The notes under the pieces were generated by a model that did no database searches, was not told where the DNA came from, and worked only from the letters and a program-made list of their open reading frames with translations. Source: Leptidea sinapis (taxonomy: Eukaryota > Arthropoda > Insecta > Lepidoptera > Pieridae). From it: a stretch of 64,000 nucleotides of DNA. A program made the translations under genes and the position numbers. The stretch's first letter is position 1; each line of letters opens with the position of its first letter. The stretch is taken from positions 10,093,001-10,157,000 of the forward strand of contig NC_066312.1 in the NCBI RefSeq assembly GCF_905404315.1, in the 5' to 3' direction. This document shows positions 41,163-52,234 of the stretch, piece by piece.

Positions 41163-42245
41163 AAGTGAGCAGGGCGCTCGGTTGCTAAGCTGCGTTTTCA
41201 CTGAGTCCGACCTCTTTATTTTAAAATGCTATTCCTCTTTCATTTTTATTTGCGTTTATACAAAGATAATTCCTTAAATTTTATTCTTCTCTACTAACCT
41301 TTTTTTAATACCGATACTAATGGTAGGGCTGAAAAAGCCTCCACAATCTAGAATCCACAATTTTGGATATATATAGAATGACGTCACATAAAATTATCTT
41401 TGCTATTGACTGAAATGATCCTGTATATGTATCTAATCCATGTCTTATTTATAGAATGCATACTCATTAGAACTAACCAAGATACAACTGTGTAAGTTGA
41501 CTTGGTTATACCTGATTGGTTTGCAAGGTATACTACAAACGAACATACAAACATTGCATCCTAAATAAATATTATTTAAAGTATGGAATTAAATTTCGTC
41601 CGCACGAATCACTTAACTAAAAAAAAGACAATACGCTGCTCCTTACGAGTCAAAGTCCAAGTTAAGGCAAAGTCTTTATTTGCATAAACAAAAATTATAA
41701 ATTACATGTTTCCCACATTTAAATAAATACGTTTCTAAATTATTACTTAAAATAACATCAATTTAACAAAAGATTAGAAGCAGTTTTATTTATTATTATA
41801 GTATACTATTTAAAGAAAATTGTCAATTTTTTAATTGAAAATATTCGTCTAATGCCCGATAATGTCGATGTACAGTGTACACGTTTATTTTCATATTTGG
41901 TTTCGCAAGTTTTTCATTTAACAGTAGTATTGAAAGAATTACGTCATTGCGAGGAATAATTGCAAGCAAGGAGTGTTTGTCATAACTAGGTCAGTACAGT
42001 TTGTGTACTTTGACGTTATAAAACACGCGGCGCACAGAAGCAGCCAGTACAGAACATGAGACATGCTAATAGGTTGATAACAACAAGTCAATTAGACTTG
42101 GTTATATTTTGTACATACAGGGATAAGGCTGCAGTATATTTTTAGAAAGCATCTTTGAGACCATAGACTATGGAGTGATTTTGTCCAAATAACAAACTTC
42201 GATTCTTTCTTTATTATTATAAAAAAAATTACACAAATAAAATTG
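41163..42245. other. No gene or recognised repeat
   Basis: AT-rich; nothing supported. Confidence 0.4.
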
Positions 42246-42249
42246 AAAT

Positions 42250-42475
42250 TTTGAAAAAATAATTTATGAACGATGCGAGCTCGAGCCCGTGACCTCTCGC
42301 ATTCCGTGCGAGTGACGTATCGTTGATAAATCTTGTATGCTTTGATCAACTCTCAGGCTGCGGCTTCATCTACAGGATCTACTTTACAGTTGATAAGCTG
42401 CTCAACCCCGATATTTGCATATTACGTAATAGACTTGAGATGTCGCTCTTGCAAATCTATAAAAAAATTAAACAT
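42250..42475 (-). repeat. Family S repeat (copy 3), tRNA-like part broken
   Basis: Minus strand: GATTTGCAAGAGCGACATCT, CAACTGTAAAGTAGATCCTG, GATGAAGCCGCAGCCTGAGA, then a tRNA-like segment lacking the acceptor and D arm (starts at CACTCGCACGGAATGCGAG) but keeping AGGTCACGGGCTCGAGC and GCATCGTTC. The tRNA-like part has lost its 5' half. Confidence 0.72.
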
Positions 42476-42479
42476 AGCT

Positions 42480-43580
42480 TAGACACGTGTTTTGTAAGAC
42501 AGTGACCGAACTATAACAACGTCAGTGACGTAACAATAACGAGTTTATCTTTTTCTATTACAAAACAGTGTTTAGCTTGTGTTTAATTAAAACATCGTTA
42601 AGCAATAAATAAACCGAATAAACAGAAGTGAACAGGAACAATTAAAGGAACGGAACGCAATTTTAGTCAGCTGTCATCTATCTGTCATCATATAATCTAA
42701 ATCTTCCATATGAATATGATCTATCCTTTAGAAACACCTTATATAAGCTTCGACTCGTGTTTAAATATTAGCAATGTCTTAAGATTGTTGACCGTTCAGC
42801 AACAAAAAGACACAGATTTGTAATAGAACTTTTTTAGTATGTTCAACACACGTTTAACTTTACACAGTAAATTTTAAACCAGCACAAATCGCTTTCGGCA
42901 CAAAATTAAAATTAGTATGTATTGGCATCTTTGGCGTTTTTCAAACTTGCTCATCCAATATTGTTCAAAACAAGTTACAGCTCGAATGACTTACTAAAAT
43001 AAAAGGTTGTATCACCCACGATCGTAAAAGTAAAGATGAAACCAAACATTTACACTAAGTTTCTTCACATAACGTGTTTTTCAAATAATTTTTTTCTTAG
43101 GGATCTTTCTACCACCTGTAGTTAGTGCATTTTTCAGTTTCTTTTTTTATTTATTTATTCAATTCATCAGTGATAATTACATTAGTACAAACATCGATAC
43201 ATTATTCAATATAAAGATAATTTTAAATGCGTTATCTTTTAAGGCAGATACTGCATACAATTATTATGAAGCTCACAAATATTTATATGATATAATCAAA
43301 TGAAGTACTTATATGTACATAAATTAAAAACTAATTAACTTATTACCAAAAAATCTTTCGATGATTAATACCATAGTTTACGGCAACCATGTTGGAAGTT
43401 GCATTCGAAGTTTCACTTAAATAAAATCGAATCCGTGCTAAACATCGATGTTTTTACCACCGCACTAGCAAGCAATGACTATATAGTTACTGTCCTGCTT
43501 ACGGTCGACCGCTCACTGATGACGCATCGACTTCGAGCCCTTTTGTATGAACCGTTCATACGGTACGGTCAAATTACTGA
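42480..43580. other. No gene assigned
   Basis: 43391-43582 is less AT-rich, with a 90-codon plus-strand frame (43399-43671) that runs into the antisense LC fragment, so the frame is not a gene. The segment CGGTCGACCGCTCACTGATG is not repeated elsewhere here. Confidence 0.35.
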
Positions 43581-43582
43581 TA

Positions 43583-43880
43583 ATAATGGCATAAAAGGCA
43601 TTTATTTTCTCAAAATTGATTCGGACTTTAGAATTATTTTTGATGTCATTTCTAATATACTAGACTACTAACGCTTCGAAAACAAATGGCGCTCTGAGAG
43701 CGAAGTAACGGGGCAAGAAAATCTACTCCCATTATTTTTTGCGCTCTTTTTAATGAAATATAAAATATTGTACTGTCATTGCTATTGCTATAAAATAATC
43801 ATAATCTAGTCCCAGGCTGTCGGATCACTTAGATATTCAGCTGTGGAGTAAGTAGGATTTACGACAGAGCCATTTAAAAA
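43583..43880 (-). mobile_element. LINE family LC 3' fragment
   Basis: Minus strand: AATGGCTCTGTCGTAAATCC, CTCCACAGCTGAATATCTAA, GTGATCCGACAGCCTGGGAC, AAAAAGAGCGCAAAAAATAA and AAATGCCTTTTATGCCATTA. Only the last coding bases and the untranslated region remain. Confidence 0.78.
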
Positions 43881-43981
43881 AGAATCACATTGCTTATTAA
43901 AGGATATTTTAAATTATCCATACCGTAATTACTAGTAAAAAGGTTTCAGGTCGCAAATGTAAGTCAGGCTTTATAGCGAAA

Positions 43982-44293
43982 CTAGCTGACCCATCAAACG
44001 TTGTATTGCCGATATTAAAATCGCGATACAAAAGTAACTGTTGATCGTAGACGGGTGAAAATTTGAAGTTGTATGTATTTTATAATGCTGACTCATAACA
44101 AATTTAAAAAAAAATGTCAATAAAATAAAAAAAAATCGTGTGAACCACCTTTAACATTTAGGGGGATGAAAAATAGATGTTGTCCGATCCTCAGACCTAC
44201 CCAATATGCACTCAAAATTTCATGAGAATCGGTCAAGCCGTTTCGGAGGAGTTCAATGTTTAACACCATGACACAAGAACTTTATATATTAGA
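43982..44293 (-). mobile_element. Non-autonomous Helitron, HelD (copy 6), complete
   Basis: Minus strand: TCTAATATATAAAGTTCTTG, CGGCTTGACCGATTCTCATG, ACATCTATTTTTCATCCCCC and the end CAACGTTTGATGGGTCAGCTAG. 312 bp. Confidence 0.85.
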
Positions 44294-44559
44294 TTAAAAA
44301 TACATTGAGAAATATACAAGACACTGCCTAGCGGTTTGTGATGTCAGCACAACTATTAATTTCGAAAAGCGTATAATACTGCATATTTGAATCTGCTTTG
44401 AACTAAGATATTGTTTGAACCTAAGACGAATTTACAATGATATACACATTTTTTGAAGGGATTTATGCTTTTGCCTTAAATAACCAATTAAATATGAAGG
44501 TCATTCAGTATGAAATCACAATATGGTTGTCAGGAAAGTTGCTTCCAATGACTAGGCAA

Positions 44560-45150
44560 CCTTGAAACAAGATTCCTCCTGTAGTTTCTTTAGTAGTCGA
44601 TATGATATTAATGAAGTTCGTTCATGTATGCTCAAGTATGTTCAGAGGGCCATCAGCAAATTTGCTAGAAGCTGTGATAATCATAATGTCAACACAAGGA
44701 ACAAACATAAACTTATAATGCCTTAAGTGGAGTTAGTAGGACTTTTGTTGGCCTATTTATAATACTTTTATAACATGATCCCAGAAAATGTACAAGATGA
44801 ATGTGTTACGAAACTCAAAAGAATTTAAAAATAACGTTTATGTGGTTAGGGATACTACAACATAAGTGACTTTCTTAATGATACTGTACAGTGAATATAT
44901 CAAATGGGAATGGGCCGTCGCGCCATTCCCAATCTATTTAATAATACACTATTAATTTGAAGATATTACATTGTGACGAATTTTAATTTAAAGAGGAAGT
45001 CCGCTGAGCTTCATGTGCCCGTTCTTCTCAGGTATGAGGTATAAATTTTTGAATGGATACATATATATATATATATATATGAGTATATTTTAAATACGTT
45101 CAATGAGTGATTTTAAATCCTATTTGGAATAAAAATATTTGAATTTGTCC
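44560..45150 (+). mobile_element. LINE family LB 3' fragment, heavily mutated
   Basis: The decayed frame reads YNMIPENVQDECVTKLKRI, then CG-stop-GYYNISDFLNDTVQ, then the LB tail (AGTCCGCTGAGCTTCATGTG, CCCGTTCTTCTCAGGTATGA) and ATAAAAATATTTGAATTTG. A (TA)n tract at 45060-45080 expands the tail. Confidence 0.72.
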
Positions 45151-45236
45151 TCGTCCAATAATAATGTGACTTAAGGTGACTACAGTGTTCTTTATATTTT
45201 TTAAGATTTTATTTATTAATATATGGATATTCTTAA

Positions 45237-45420
45237 TATATGGAGAGCCGGATTTTTTCTTCGGTTATACTGCAAAAACTATTGAACCGATTTGAGCTGA
45301 GGAATCTATATATGAACACGTGAAGCGAAAATTTTGTACCTACCCCCTGTTCTTTTTAATAAGGCAAATCGATTGATTTTGAAAATCTGATATTTCTGTT
45401 TTTTTTCGTTAGTCAACATG
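45237..45420 (+). repeat. Helitron-like 5' module without a 3' end
   Basis: GGAGAGCCGGATTTTTTCTT and TATACTGCAAAAACTATTGAACCGA resemble promoter-like Helitron 5' regions (compare 11313-11350 and 49560-49600). No CTAG terminus found downstream. Confidence 0.35.
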
Positions 45421-45550
45421 TGTGTTGTTCATGACTGGCACTTTTTTCCTGTTTGTAATATATTACTCTATTATCACATGCCATCGCTGGGCTATCGGAA
45501 GGAGTTTTTGCCTAAACTGGCACGCGGGTTAGTGAACGTATGTCGTCTTA

Positions 45551-45688
45551 CCCCCTTATTCATAACAGTCTGCTAACTTAAAGCATTGCTAATTCTCACT
45601 CTGTCTTCTTCTATTGACCTAAGTCAGAATGAGAAAAAACACTCCTTAGCGGCTGTTTAAAGTTAGCGGACCATTATGAATAAGAGGG
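45551..45688 (-). mobile_element. Element P (PIF/Harbinger-type MITE), copy 3
   Basis: 138 bp. CCCCCTTATTCATAACAGTC and GACCATTATGAATAAGAGGG are the inverted ends, with TTA on both flanks (45548-45550 and 45689-45691). The interior is inverted relative to copies 1 and 2. Confidence 0.88.
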
Positions 45689-45964
45689 TTATGTTTTATT
45701 TTGAACAAAACAACGGGCTAAGCACAAAATATTAATTCGTCCATTGTGTCGATCATTGGGTGTTCATTACTGATGTGTCGATTACTGGTGGTCCATTACT
45801 GAATCTGCGGTGTCGAATACTGACACATTTATTGTTTTTCACAATTAATTGTTTGACACAAATAAAAGCAATATACCTTTTACTGATTATATATCTGTAA
45901 ATATTCAACAATCATGCAATGCTTTTTATGTGTTGTGCACTCGTTCAAACTAAGCAACTCCCTT

Positions 45965-46141
45965 CAAGTGTCGATAACTGCCACAACTACGGCACAATGC
46001 AAAGAAAGACACCGGAGTCATAATTTCAATGCAAAATAACACGAAGCGTATGTTACAAAATTTGAAGTATGCCATTGCGTGTCAAGATGTCACCCACAGA
46101 AGCATCTAACGTAGGTACAGCGGTATCTAGTTTTGCGAATG
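45965..46141 (-). mobile_element. Element F fragment
   Basis: GTATGTTACAAAATTTGAAG, GTCAAGATGTCACCCACAGA, AGCATCTAACGTAGG and GCGGTATCTAGTTTTGCG match the right part of element F (30620-30770). It then joins directly to an element E fragment, so a deletion or rearrangement has fused the two. Confidence 0.65.
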
Positions 46142-46244
46142 ACGTCCGAACAAACCATTCGTAAGCAAAATGTCTATTTGTAAACATTTTACATATTCTT
46201 GGTTTATGCTTAGTTATAACTTTATGCCAATTTTATTTGTAAGG
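46142..46244 (+). mobile_element. Element E fragment (right end)
   Basis: From GACGTCCGAACAAACCATTC through AAACATTTTACATATTCTTG to TTTTATTTGTAAGG, matching 3445-3549. The left half of E is missing, replaced by element F sequence. Confidence 0.8.
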
Positions 46245-46379
46245 CTGCTTATGTTTCATTCAATAATTGCACCCTTCAAGATAATGAAAAATATACGTTC
46301 TTAAAATACTATACTTAAACAGCTGTCATTAAAAACAATAATTAAGATGTTATAAACCAAGCAGTGTAAACTGTTATGG

Positions 46380-46535
46380 TCTGGTGTGTACTATAAACTA
46401 TTCCTAGGAAAAATATTGGCCTATTGGCCTCTGACCCCCAAGTCACGGGCTGTCCTAGTTTGGGGGTCGAGGGTAATTTTAAGCAAAATTGTATTATTTT
46501 TTTTTGCAACAAATAAAGATTTATTATTATTATTT
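46380..46535 (+). repeat. LINE-type 3' tail with (ATT)n
   Basis: TGGGGGTCGAGGGTAATTTT, then AACAAATAAAGATTTATTAT and TATTATT. The AATAAAGATTTATTATTATT ending is typical of insect LINE tails. Confidence 0.45.
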
Positions 46536-46867
46536 TAGCTTAGGACGTACTTTATGGATAATATACTTTATCAACCCTGATTACATCATTACTAGCATTC
46601 ACTAAGTTACAAGAGGTATTTTGACAGATGTCAAATCTATGGTTACAGAGTTCCTATTACTTTAAGTTTTAATATTTTATATTTCGCAATTTAAAAAAAA
46701 GTTCTGAGGTTGTCATAATCACTTTAAGAATATGAGATTAGCGTAACTGTGTTAAGTTCGAAATTGATGTAAGTAAACTTGCAGTTATGTCTTTTCATTA
46801 TGAATTTAGGCCTATCATAAAGTAGAAATTAAGTGTGTGTATTATGTATTTAATCGATCGATCGATC

Positions 46868-47363
46868 AACATCGGATGCCATAGTAAAATGACATGATGC
46901 CACTTCTACTAGTTTTTGTTTTGAGGGTTTCCATATCAAAATGACATGATGCCACTTCTACTAGTTTTTCTGTTCTGTGGGTTTCCATAGCAAAATGACA
47001 TGATGCCACTTCTACTAGTTTTTCTGTTCTGTGGGTTTCCATAGCAAAATGACATGATGCCACTTCTACTAGTTTTTCTGTTCTGTGGGTTTCCATAGCA
47101 AAATGACATGATGCCACTTCTACTAGTTTTTCTGTTCTGTGGGTTTCCATAGCAAAATGACATGATGCCACTTCTACTAGTTTTTCTGTTCTGTGGGTTT
47201 CCATAGCAAAATGACATGATGCCACTTCTACTAGTTTTTCTGTTCTGTGGGTTTCCATAGCAAAATGACATGATGCCACTTCTACTAGTTTTTCTGTTCT
47301 GTGGGTTTCCATATCAAAATGACATGATGCCACTTCTACTAGATTTTTCTGTTCCGTGGGTGT
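46868..47363. repeat. 54-bp minisatellite, nine units
   Basis: The unit anchor CAAAATGACATGATGCC recurs at 46886, 46938, 46992, 47046, 47100, 47154, 47208, 47262 and 47316. The step is 54 bp (52 for the first). The six central units read ATAGCAAAATG and are almost identical; the units beside them read ATATCAAAATG and the outermost is more degenerate. Because 54 is a multiple of 3, the minus strand stays open for 155 codons as an 18-residue repeat (VASCHFAMETHRTEKLVE), and a second minus frame is open too. No start context, splice site or signal suggests it is translated. A run of ATCGATCGATCGATC lies just upstream (about 46852-46867). Confidence 0.92.
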
Positions 47364-47627
47364 GTAGGTAATTTAAAAGGATATTGTCGTATTACGTGTT
47401 AAGTAATTTTATTAACAGTATATTTTAAAACATATTGAGGTGTTGTGAACATAATTATTACATTTAAATGTTATGCGTTAAGTAAATGTTAATGTTATTT
47501 TTATAACAGGTTCTAAACTAGAATTTTTTATATAGTGTTGGACCTATATAATATCGGGCATTATTGAACCAAAAACAGGTTTTAATCTTTGATTTTTAAT
47601 GTTTAGAAAAAGAGATAGCATTTTGCA

Positions 47628-47790
47628 TTCATTACATGGGTACCTTGAACAAAGCGCGTACACCTTTTTATGGAAAAGGAGGAGAAACGACCGCACGTGT
47701 CACCTGATGTTAAGTGATCACCGCCGCCCACATTCTCTTGCAACACCAGAGGAATCACAGGAGCTTTTATTGCAAAGGCCGATAATTTTT
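47628..47790. mobile_element. Two LINE LA pieces in opposite orientation
   Basis: 47628-47670 reads forward as the LA coding piece CATGGGTACCTTGAACAAAG. From 47671 the LA 3' end appears in reverse (GGAGGAGAAACGACCGCACG, TGTTAAGTGATCACCGCCGC, TTGCAACACCAGAGGAATCA). The tail end faces inwards. Confidence 0.65.
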
Positions 47791-48175
47791 AGGAGAATGA
47801 AATTCCAGATTGTTTTTGCTTCTAATAAGCTGCTAATGACAATTACTATGTATTGTGAGATAATTTTTATACTTCAGTTTAATCTACTTTTTAAACATTG
47901 CAACTAAAAGTGTTAGTTAATTGAAATTGAGTTGTGAATTAAACGTCTTGTTGACATAATGTGTAAGGAATGTTGTATTTGACGTCGTCACTGCGAACTC
48001 TGGCATTTCCAACCCGAAGCAGGTAAGACAGAAAGTGGAAACTTTGATTCATAAGTAGAGTTTAGGTTGATTATTCAATTGATAAATAATTAAAATCGGT
48101 TACTTTTGAATATTTTTGATACACGACATGAATGTTTAAAGTATGCCTTCCTTAAAGACAATTTCACCAGTAGCT
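47791..48175. other. No gene or recognised repeat
   Basis: AT-rich sequence; nothing supported. Confidence 0.4.
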
Positions 48176-48179
48176 CATT

Positions 48180-48358
48180 AACACCGGATGCCGGATAGAG
48201 TGTGGGTACCACAAGGGCACCTATTTCTGCCGTGAAACAGTAATGTGTTAGCATTACTGTGTTTCATTCTGAAGGGCGGCGTAGGTAGTGAATTTACTGG
48301 GCAAATGAGACTTGACATCTTATGTAACAAGCGCAGCTGTTGTAATGCCGCTTACAGT
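48180..48358 (+). repeat. Family M, truncated at both ends
   Basis: From ACACCGGATGCCGGATAGAG through GTGGGTACCACAAGGGCACC and TTACTGGGCAAATGAGACTT to TGTAATGCCGCTTA, where it joins LA at CAGTGCGG. The 3' third of M is lost. Confidence 0.82.
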
Positions 48359-48360
48359 GC

Positions 48361-48605
48361 GGTTTTCAAGGAGCTTTCTTCCACGTACTACAAAGCTGTG
48401 GAATGAGCTTCCTTATTAAATATTATGCGGCGTTTCCGCGCCGATACGACATGGGTACCTTCAAAATAAGCGCATCCTCTTTCCTTAAAGGCCGGCAACG
48501 CTCCTGTGATTCCTCTGGTGTTGCAAGAGATTGTGGGCGGCGGTGATCACTTAACACCAGGTGACCCGTACGCACGTTTGTCCTCCTATTCCATAAAAAA
48601 AAACT
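48361..48605 (+). mobile_element. LINE family LA 3' end, well preserved
   Basis: Peptide VRFSRSFLPRTTKLWNELP, then after a short disruption AAFPRRYDMGTFKISASSFL and KGRQRSCDSSGVARDCGRR-stop. The tail GTGATCACTTAACACCAGGT, GACCCGTACGCACGTTTGTC and an A-run follows. The disruption at 48418-48440 breaks the frame. Best reference copy for LA in this window. Confidence 0.82.
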
Positions 48606-48935
48606 TCTAAAAGCATGCTTTTGCATTAATTTTACATAGTAAAATACTGTAGTTAAACTGATATTAGAACACAAAATAATACCAACATCAATTTCAACTC
48701 TGTGGTTGTGTATTACTAAATCGAGGTATTTAGTGACATAGTATCCCGTATCTACCTCACAATTACTATACGCATAACGACCATGGCCGTTTTATGACGT
48801 AATTTTACTCCGGAGGAATGTCGTACCGCAACTTAACATGCAGAAACCATGCGAATATTAATTTACACTCAAAATATAATACGTTTTTATATACAACGTT
48901 TTAACGTTAGTATAGAATCTTTATAAGATACTAGC
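48606..48935. other. No gene or recognised repeat
   Basis: AT-rich spacer. At 48937-48962, CTAGCTGATAACCGCGACTT resembles a Helitron 3' end on the minus strand, cut off by the next element. Confidence 0.4.
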
Positions 48936-48967
48936 TGATAACCGCGACTTCTTCCGCGAACACAAAA

Positions 48968-49280
48968 GTGGAAGGCTCCTTTGCACAGGATGGCGGCTGG
49001 ATTATGGGTACCACAACGACGCCTATTTCTGCCGTGAAGCAGTAACGTGTTAGCTTTACTGTGTTTCGGTCTGAAGGGCGCCGTAGCTAGTGAAATTACT
49101 GGGCAAATGAGACTTTACATCTTATGTCTCAAGGCGATGAGCGCAGTTGTAGTGCCGTTCAGTATTTTTAGTGTTTTTCAAGAACCCTGAGCGGCATTGC
49201 ATTGTAATGGGCAGGGCGTATCAATAACCATCAACTGAACGTCCTGCGCGGCTGTCCCTTACTTTCATAAAAACAAAAAA
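48968..49280 (+). repeat. Family M, full length
   Basis: About 310 bp, from TGGAAGGCTCCTTTGCACAG to GCGGCTGTCCCTTACTTTCA and an A-rich tail. Inverted pair GTGCCGTTCAGTATTTTT / AACCCTGAGCGGCATTGC. Confidence 0.88.
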
Positions 49281-49284
49281 CAAA

Positions 49285-50255
49285 AGATAGAGCACACTGT
49301 AGCGACTTTTCAATTAAATTTATTACATAAATATGTTTTCGCGACAATTATTGTTTCTGCAAAATCGTAATACATTAGTTTATTCTATCATCAATTCTTT
49401 TCGCAGCGCACGCGATATAAAGAATATTTCAAGTAATTTTTACACCTTAGGTTGAACCTTATTGGAGCTTAAGTCAGGATCCCTTTTTTTTTTAAATTAT
49501 AATATAGTCAATGCAATCACCCGAGGATAGTGTAGCTTCCCAACAGTGAAACAATTGTTCAAATCAGTTCAGTAGTTTCGGAGCCTATTCAATGCGAATA
49601 CACACAAAAAATAAGTAATAAAAATTTTATTACTGAAGATGGAGGACGACAAAATACGAAAGAAGACAGACCATACTCATTAGGATGATTGTCAAATATG
49701 TCAATTTCTATTTTAACATATTGTGCGAGATATTAAAGTAAAATATACGAATTTTGGTATAAATAAATCAATGGCCGGATATTGTTATGCTGATAGTAAA
49801 ATATAATACAGAAGTTGTTTAACAAAACATCAATTTAGTCTTTAGTTAGGATATATATCTAGGCATGATAATATGAACGCCATAGATGGTACATAAGTGT
49901 CATTATTGTATGGAAAGCACCTTGTATTCGTGTCACGTAAATACACAATACCTTTGATTATGGATACTCGGATGGTTGGAATGTTTGGCGTCACTTCGCT
50001 TCATTTTCAATCCATTGTTGAGTTGAGACAATGATTCAACGGACCAAGAGCTGCCGTTTGTAACGATGAGCCACATGCTCTGAAGGAAATCAGTTCTATA
50101 ATTATTTCTATGAATATTCAAATCAGGTTCGTTATTAATGCAAAATTATTTAAACTGCCTAGTGTACGCTTAGGTCAAAATAAATCAAATGAAAATGATA
50201 CTGATGAATATCATAAGTTATACTTTTTACCATTTATCATCACTTCGGAAAAGGT
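49285..50255. other. No gene; Helitron-like module
   Basis: At 49500-49620, ATAGTGTAGCTTCCCAACAG and TCAGTTCAGTAGTTTCGGAG resemble the 5' promoter-like module of a Helitron. Otherwise AT-rich with no gene. Confidence 0.35.
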
Positions 50256-50257
50256 AC

Positions 50258-50550
50258 CAGTGGGAAGCACCTTTGCACAGGATGCCGGCTAGATTATGGG
50301 AACCACAACGGCGCCTATTTTGGCCGTGAAGCAGTGTAACCATTACTGTGTTTCGGTCTGAGGGGCTTCGTAGCTAGTGAAATTACTGGGCAAATGAGAC
50401 GTAACATCTCATGTCTCAAGGTGACGAGCGCAGTTGTAGTGCCGCTCAGAATTTATGGGTTTTTCAATAATTCTGAGCGGCACTGCATTGTAATGGGCAG
50501 GACGTATCAATTACTATCAGATGAACGTCCTGCTCGTCTCGTCCCTTAGT
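50258..50550 (+). repeat. Family M, nearly full length
   Basis: CAGTGGGAAGCACCTTTGCA to CTCGTCTCGTCCCTTAG. About 20 bases are missing around the CAGTAATGTG segment. The inverted pair GTGCCGCTCAGAATTTAT / AATTCTGAGCGGCACTGC is intact. Confidence 0.88.
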
Positions 50551-50554
50551 TAAA

Positions 50555-51015
50555 TAGCAAAAAAGAAGTGGCCACTTTTAAATCAACATTAACAGTTTCA
50601 TTGTTTTACAATTTATCTTTATTCAGTATAGGTCTGGTCTCTATTTGTAACTAGATACCAAAAATATATCTATTTTCGTTCTCAACAGTTCAAAATTTTA
50701 GAAAAAAAATATTAAGTTTTATTGTTTATAATGCATGAGTAATTATTACTCACTACTGTCTCATTGAAAGGCTTGCTGCATGGTTAAGAATACTTGGTTG
50801 ATAGACGCATGGAATATAGAATAGCTGCATGAGAAGCATTAAATTGTTAGTTACTAATACAGTGTTGTAACGCAACTACTTCCAAAATTATAAATCTCGA
50901 CAAATAATTGAAAAAAAAACTAAAATAAATGTGGGGATAAAACTGACCATTTGAAAGAAGAGGAAGTTATTAGTGGAGCAATAGGGTTAAAGTATTGTAA
51001 AAGAAATAGATGACA
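50555..51015. other. No gene or recognised repeat
   Basis: AT-rich. Confidence 0.4.
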
Positions 51016-51019
51016 GCGA

Positions 51020-51115
51020 CAAAAGATGAAGATTAACATTGAAAAGACAGCAAAGGACAGAGTACTATGGAAGAAGTTGCAGGAGGCCTATATCGAAGGG
51101 TTCACAGACTAAAGA
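51020..51115 (+). pseudogene. RTE-type LINE (R) C-terminal scrap
   Basis: Peptide KTAKDRVLWKKLQEAYIEGF then TD-stop corresponds to the A.DR..WK.L.EAY....T end of RTE ORF2. No other part of the protein is present. Confidence 0.6.
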
Positions 51116-51119
51116 CACA

Positions 51120-51465
51120 GGCACTACACTAAAATATAGTAGGTAGTATATTAGTAGACAGCGGATGTCAAATAACATTAGATATTGCAGCATATAACTA
51201 GTCTTAGTATGTATGTATTCTTTATATGGTATTAGCTTATTAATAGTCCGAATAGAAGGGTCATTTATTTAGAAAGTTAATCGTTCAATGTAGAAATATA
51301 CATACCAACTGACGCAGTCACAAACTGGGTATTCTAGGTAAATTTTAATCGGTAAGAGGGTTTTAAATTGTCGAGTTCTAAATGGAACGCAGTAATTAGT
51401 GCGACAGCTTAAACAGAACACAAGCCGCGTAATTAAGACTCTAAAAAAATAACGTAACCGCGAGT
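51120..51465. other. No gene or recognised repeat
   Basis: AT-rich; decayed continuation of the R tail possible. Confidence 0.3.
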
Positions 51466-51469
51466 GTAT

Positions 51470-51820
51470 TATATCGTGAGCTCCGTTCGTGTTTGTGCCT
51501 ATTCACTTGCATACGGTCAGCGTACCGTCGCCGTGCCGTGCCGTACCGTATCACCGCGGCTGTACAAATGTATCAGATACAATGACGCTTTAACATGGCA
51601 CGGCGACCGTGCCGTGACCGTGTGTCGCCCGTGTTTATCCGCTCTATACACGGTTCTGACGCGGCAACCGTCTTTGCAGTAATGTATTGGACTTGTATAG
51701 TCTCGTTCGCATGAACACGGGCACAAAACGGCGACGTCTTCAGTCTAGTACCTCGATAATACTGCTCCTGCCGCCGCCAAACAACCGTGCATAAGCCGTG
51801 TAGATTCATGTGAAAGAGCT
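51470..51820. other. GC-rich block with repeated CCGTGCCGT/ACGGCACGG motifs
   Basis: Markedly GC-rich. The motifs CCGTCGCCGTGCCGTGCCGT (51526-51545), CACGGCGACCGTGCCGTGAC (51600-51619) and CAACCGTGCATAAGCCGTG point both ways. Four overlapping open frames of 69-78 codons on both strands reflect base composition, not coding. It may be the remains of a GC-rich inverted-repeat element. It lies about 2 kb downstream of the 53.7-kb gene's start and on its 3' side. Confidence 0.4.
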
Positions 51821-52126
51821 TGCAGTTTAGATGGCCACCATGTGCAAAGGCACTTTGGGTTCAAATGACGAGCGTAGCAAAAAACAAGAAAAGACTCTGT
51901 ACCCAGACGGATTTTATTACTCATTCACTATCATTTTCCAGTTTTTATCCGACCGAATTAAAAATTCAAGTTTTTCACATCATACGCCCACTTCACGAAA
52001 CATCACTAGTATTCTAACTGCCGTGTTTCCGTAATTGTTGTTGACAAACAGAAATAAACGACTAATTAAACTAACTAATAGACTGCTTGGGAACTATCTA
52101 CAGCGAAAATATTAACGTTTATCTAG

Positions 52127-52132
52127 TTTAAT
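52127..52132 (-). promoter_or_regulatory. Possible polyadenylation signal ATTAAA
   Basis: ATTAAA on the minus strand, about 103 bases beyond the stop codon of the 53.7-kb gene. It is the common variant hexamer; no AATAAA lies closer. Weak on its own, because the region is AT-rich. Confidence 0.4.
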
Positions 52133-52234
52133 AAAATCCAAAAATTAAATTATTCCATTGTAGTCATTTAACAAAATATAGAACTTCGTAAGCTTTTGTT
52201 TCTTCTAACAACAGGTGGTAAATATGTCAATGAA

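Noticed and set aside
46866..47333. 155-codon repetitive protein gene
   Set aside because: It is created by a 54-bp tandem repeat whose length is a multiple of three; a second frame is equally open and there is no start context or splice support.
46868..47363. CRISPR-like array
   Set aside because: Units are directly tandem with no spacers, and the DNA is eukaryotic.
47628..47790. LINE insertion with twin-priming 5' inversion
   Set aside because: In twin priming the tail end lies on the outside; here the LA 3' end faces inwards to the inverted piece, so it is two joined fragments.
51464..51809. Overlapping 69-78 codon frames on both strands
   Set aside because: Explained by high GC content and few stop codons, with no consistent frame or motif.
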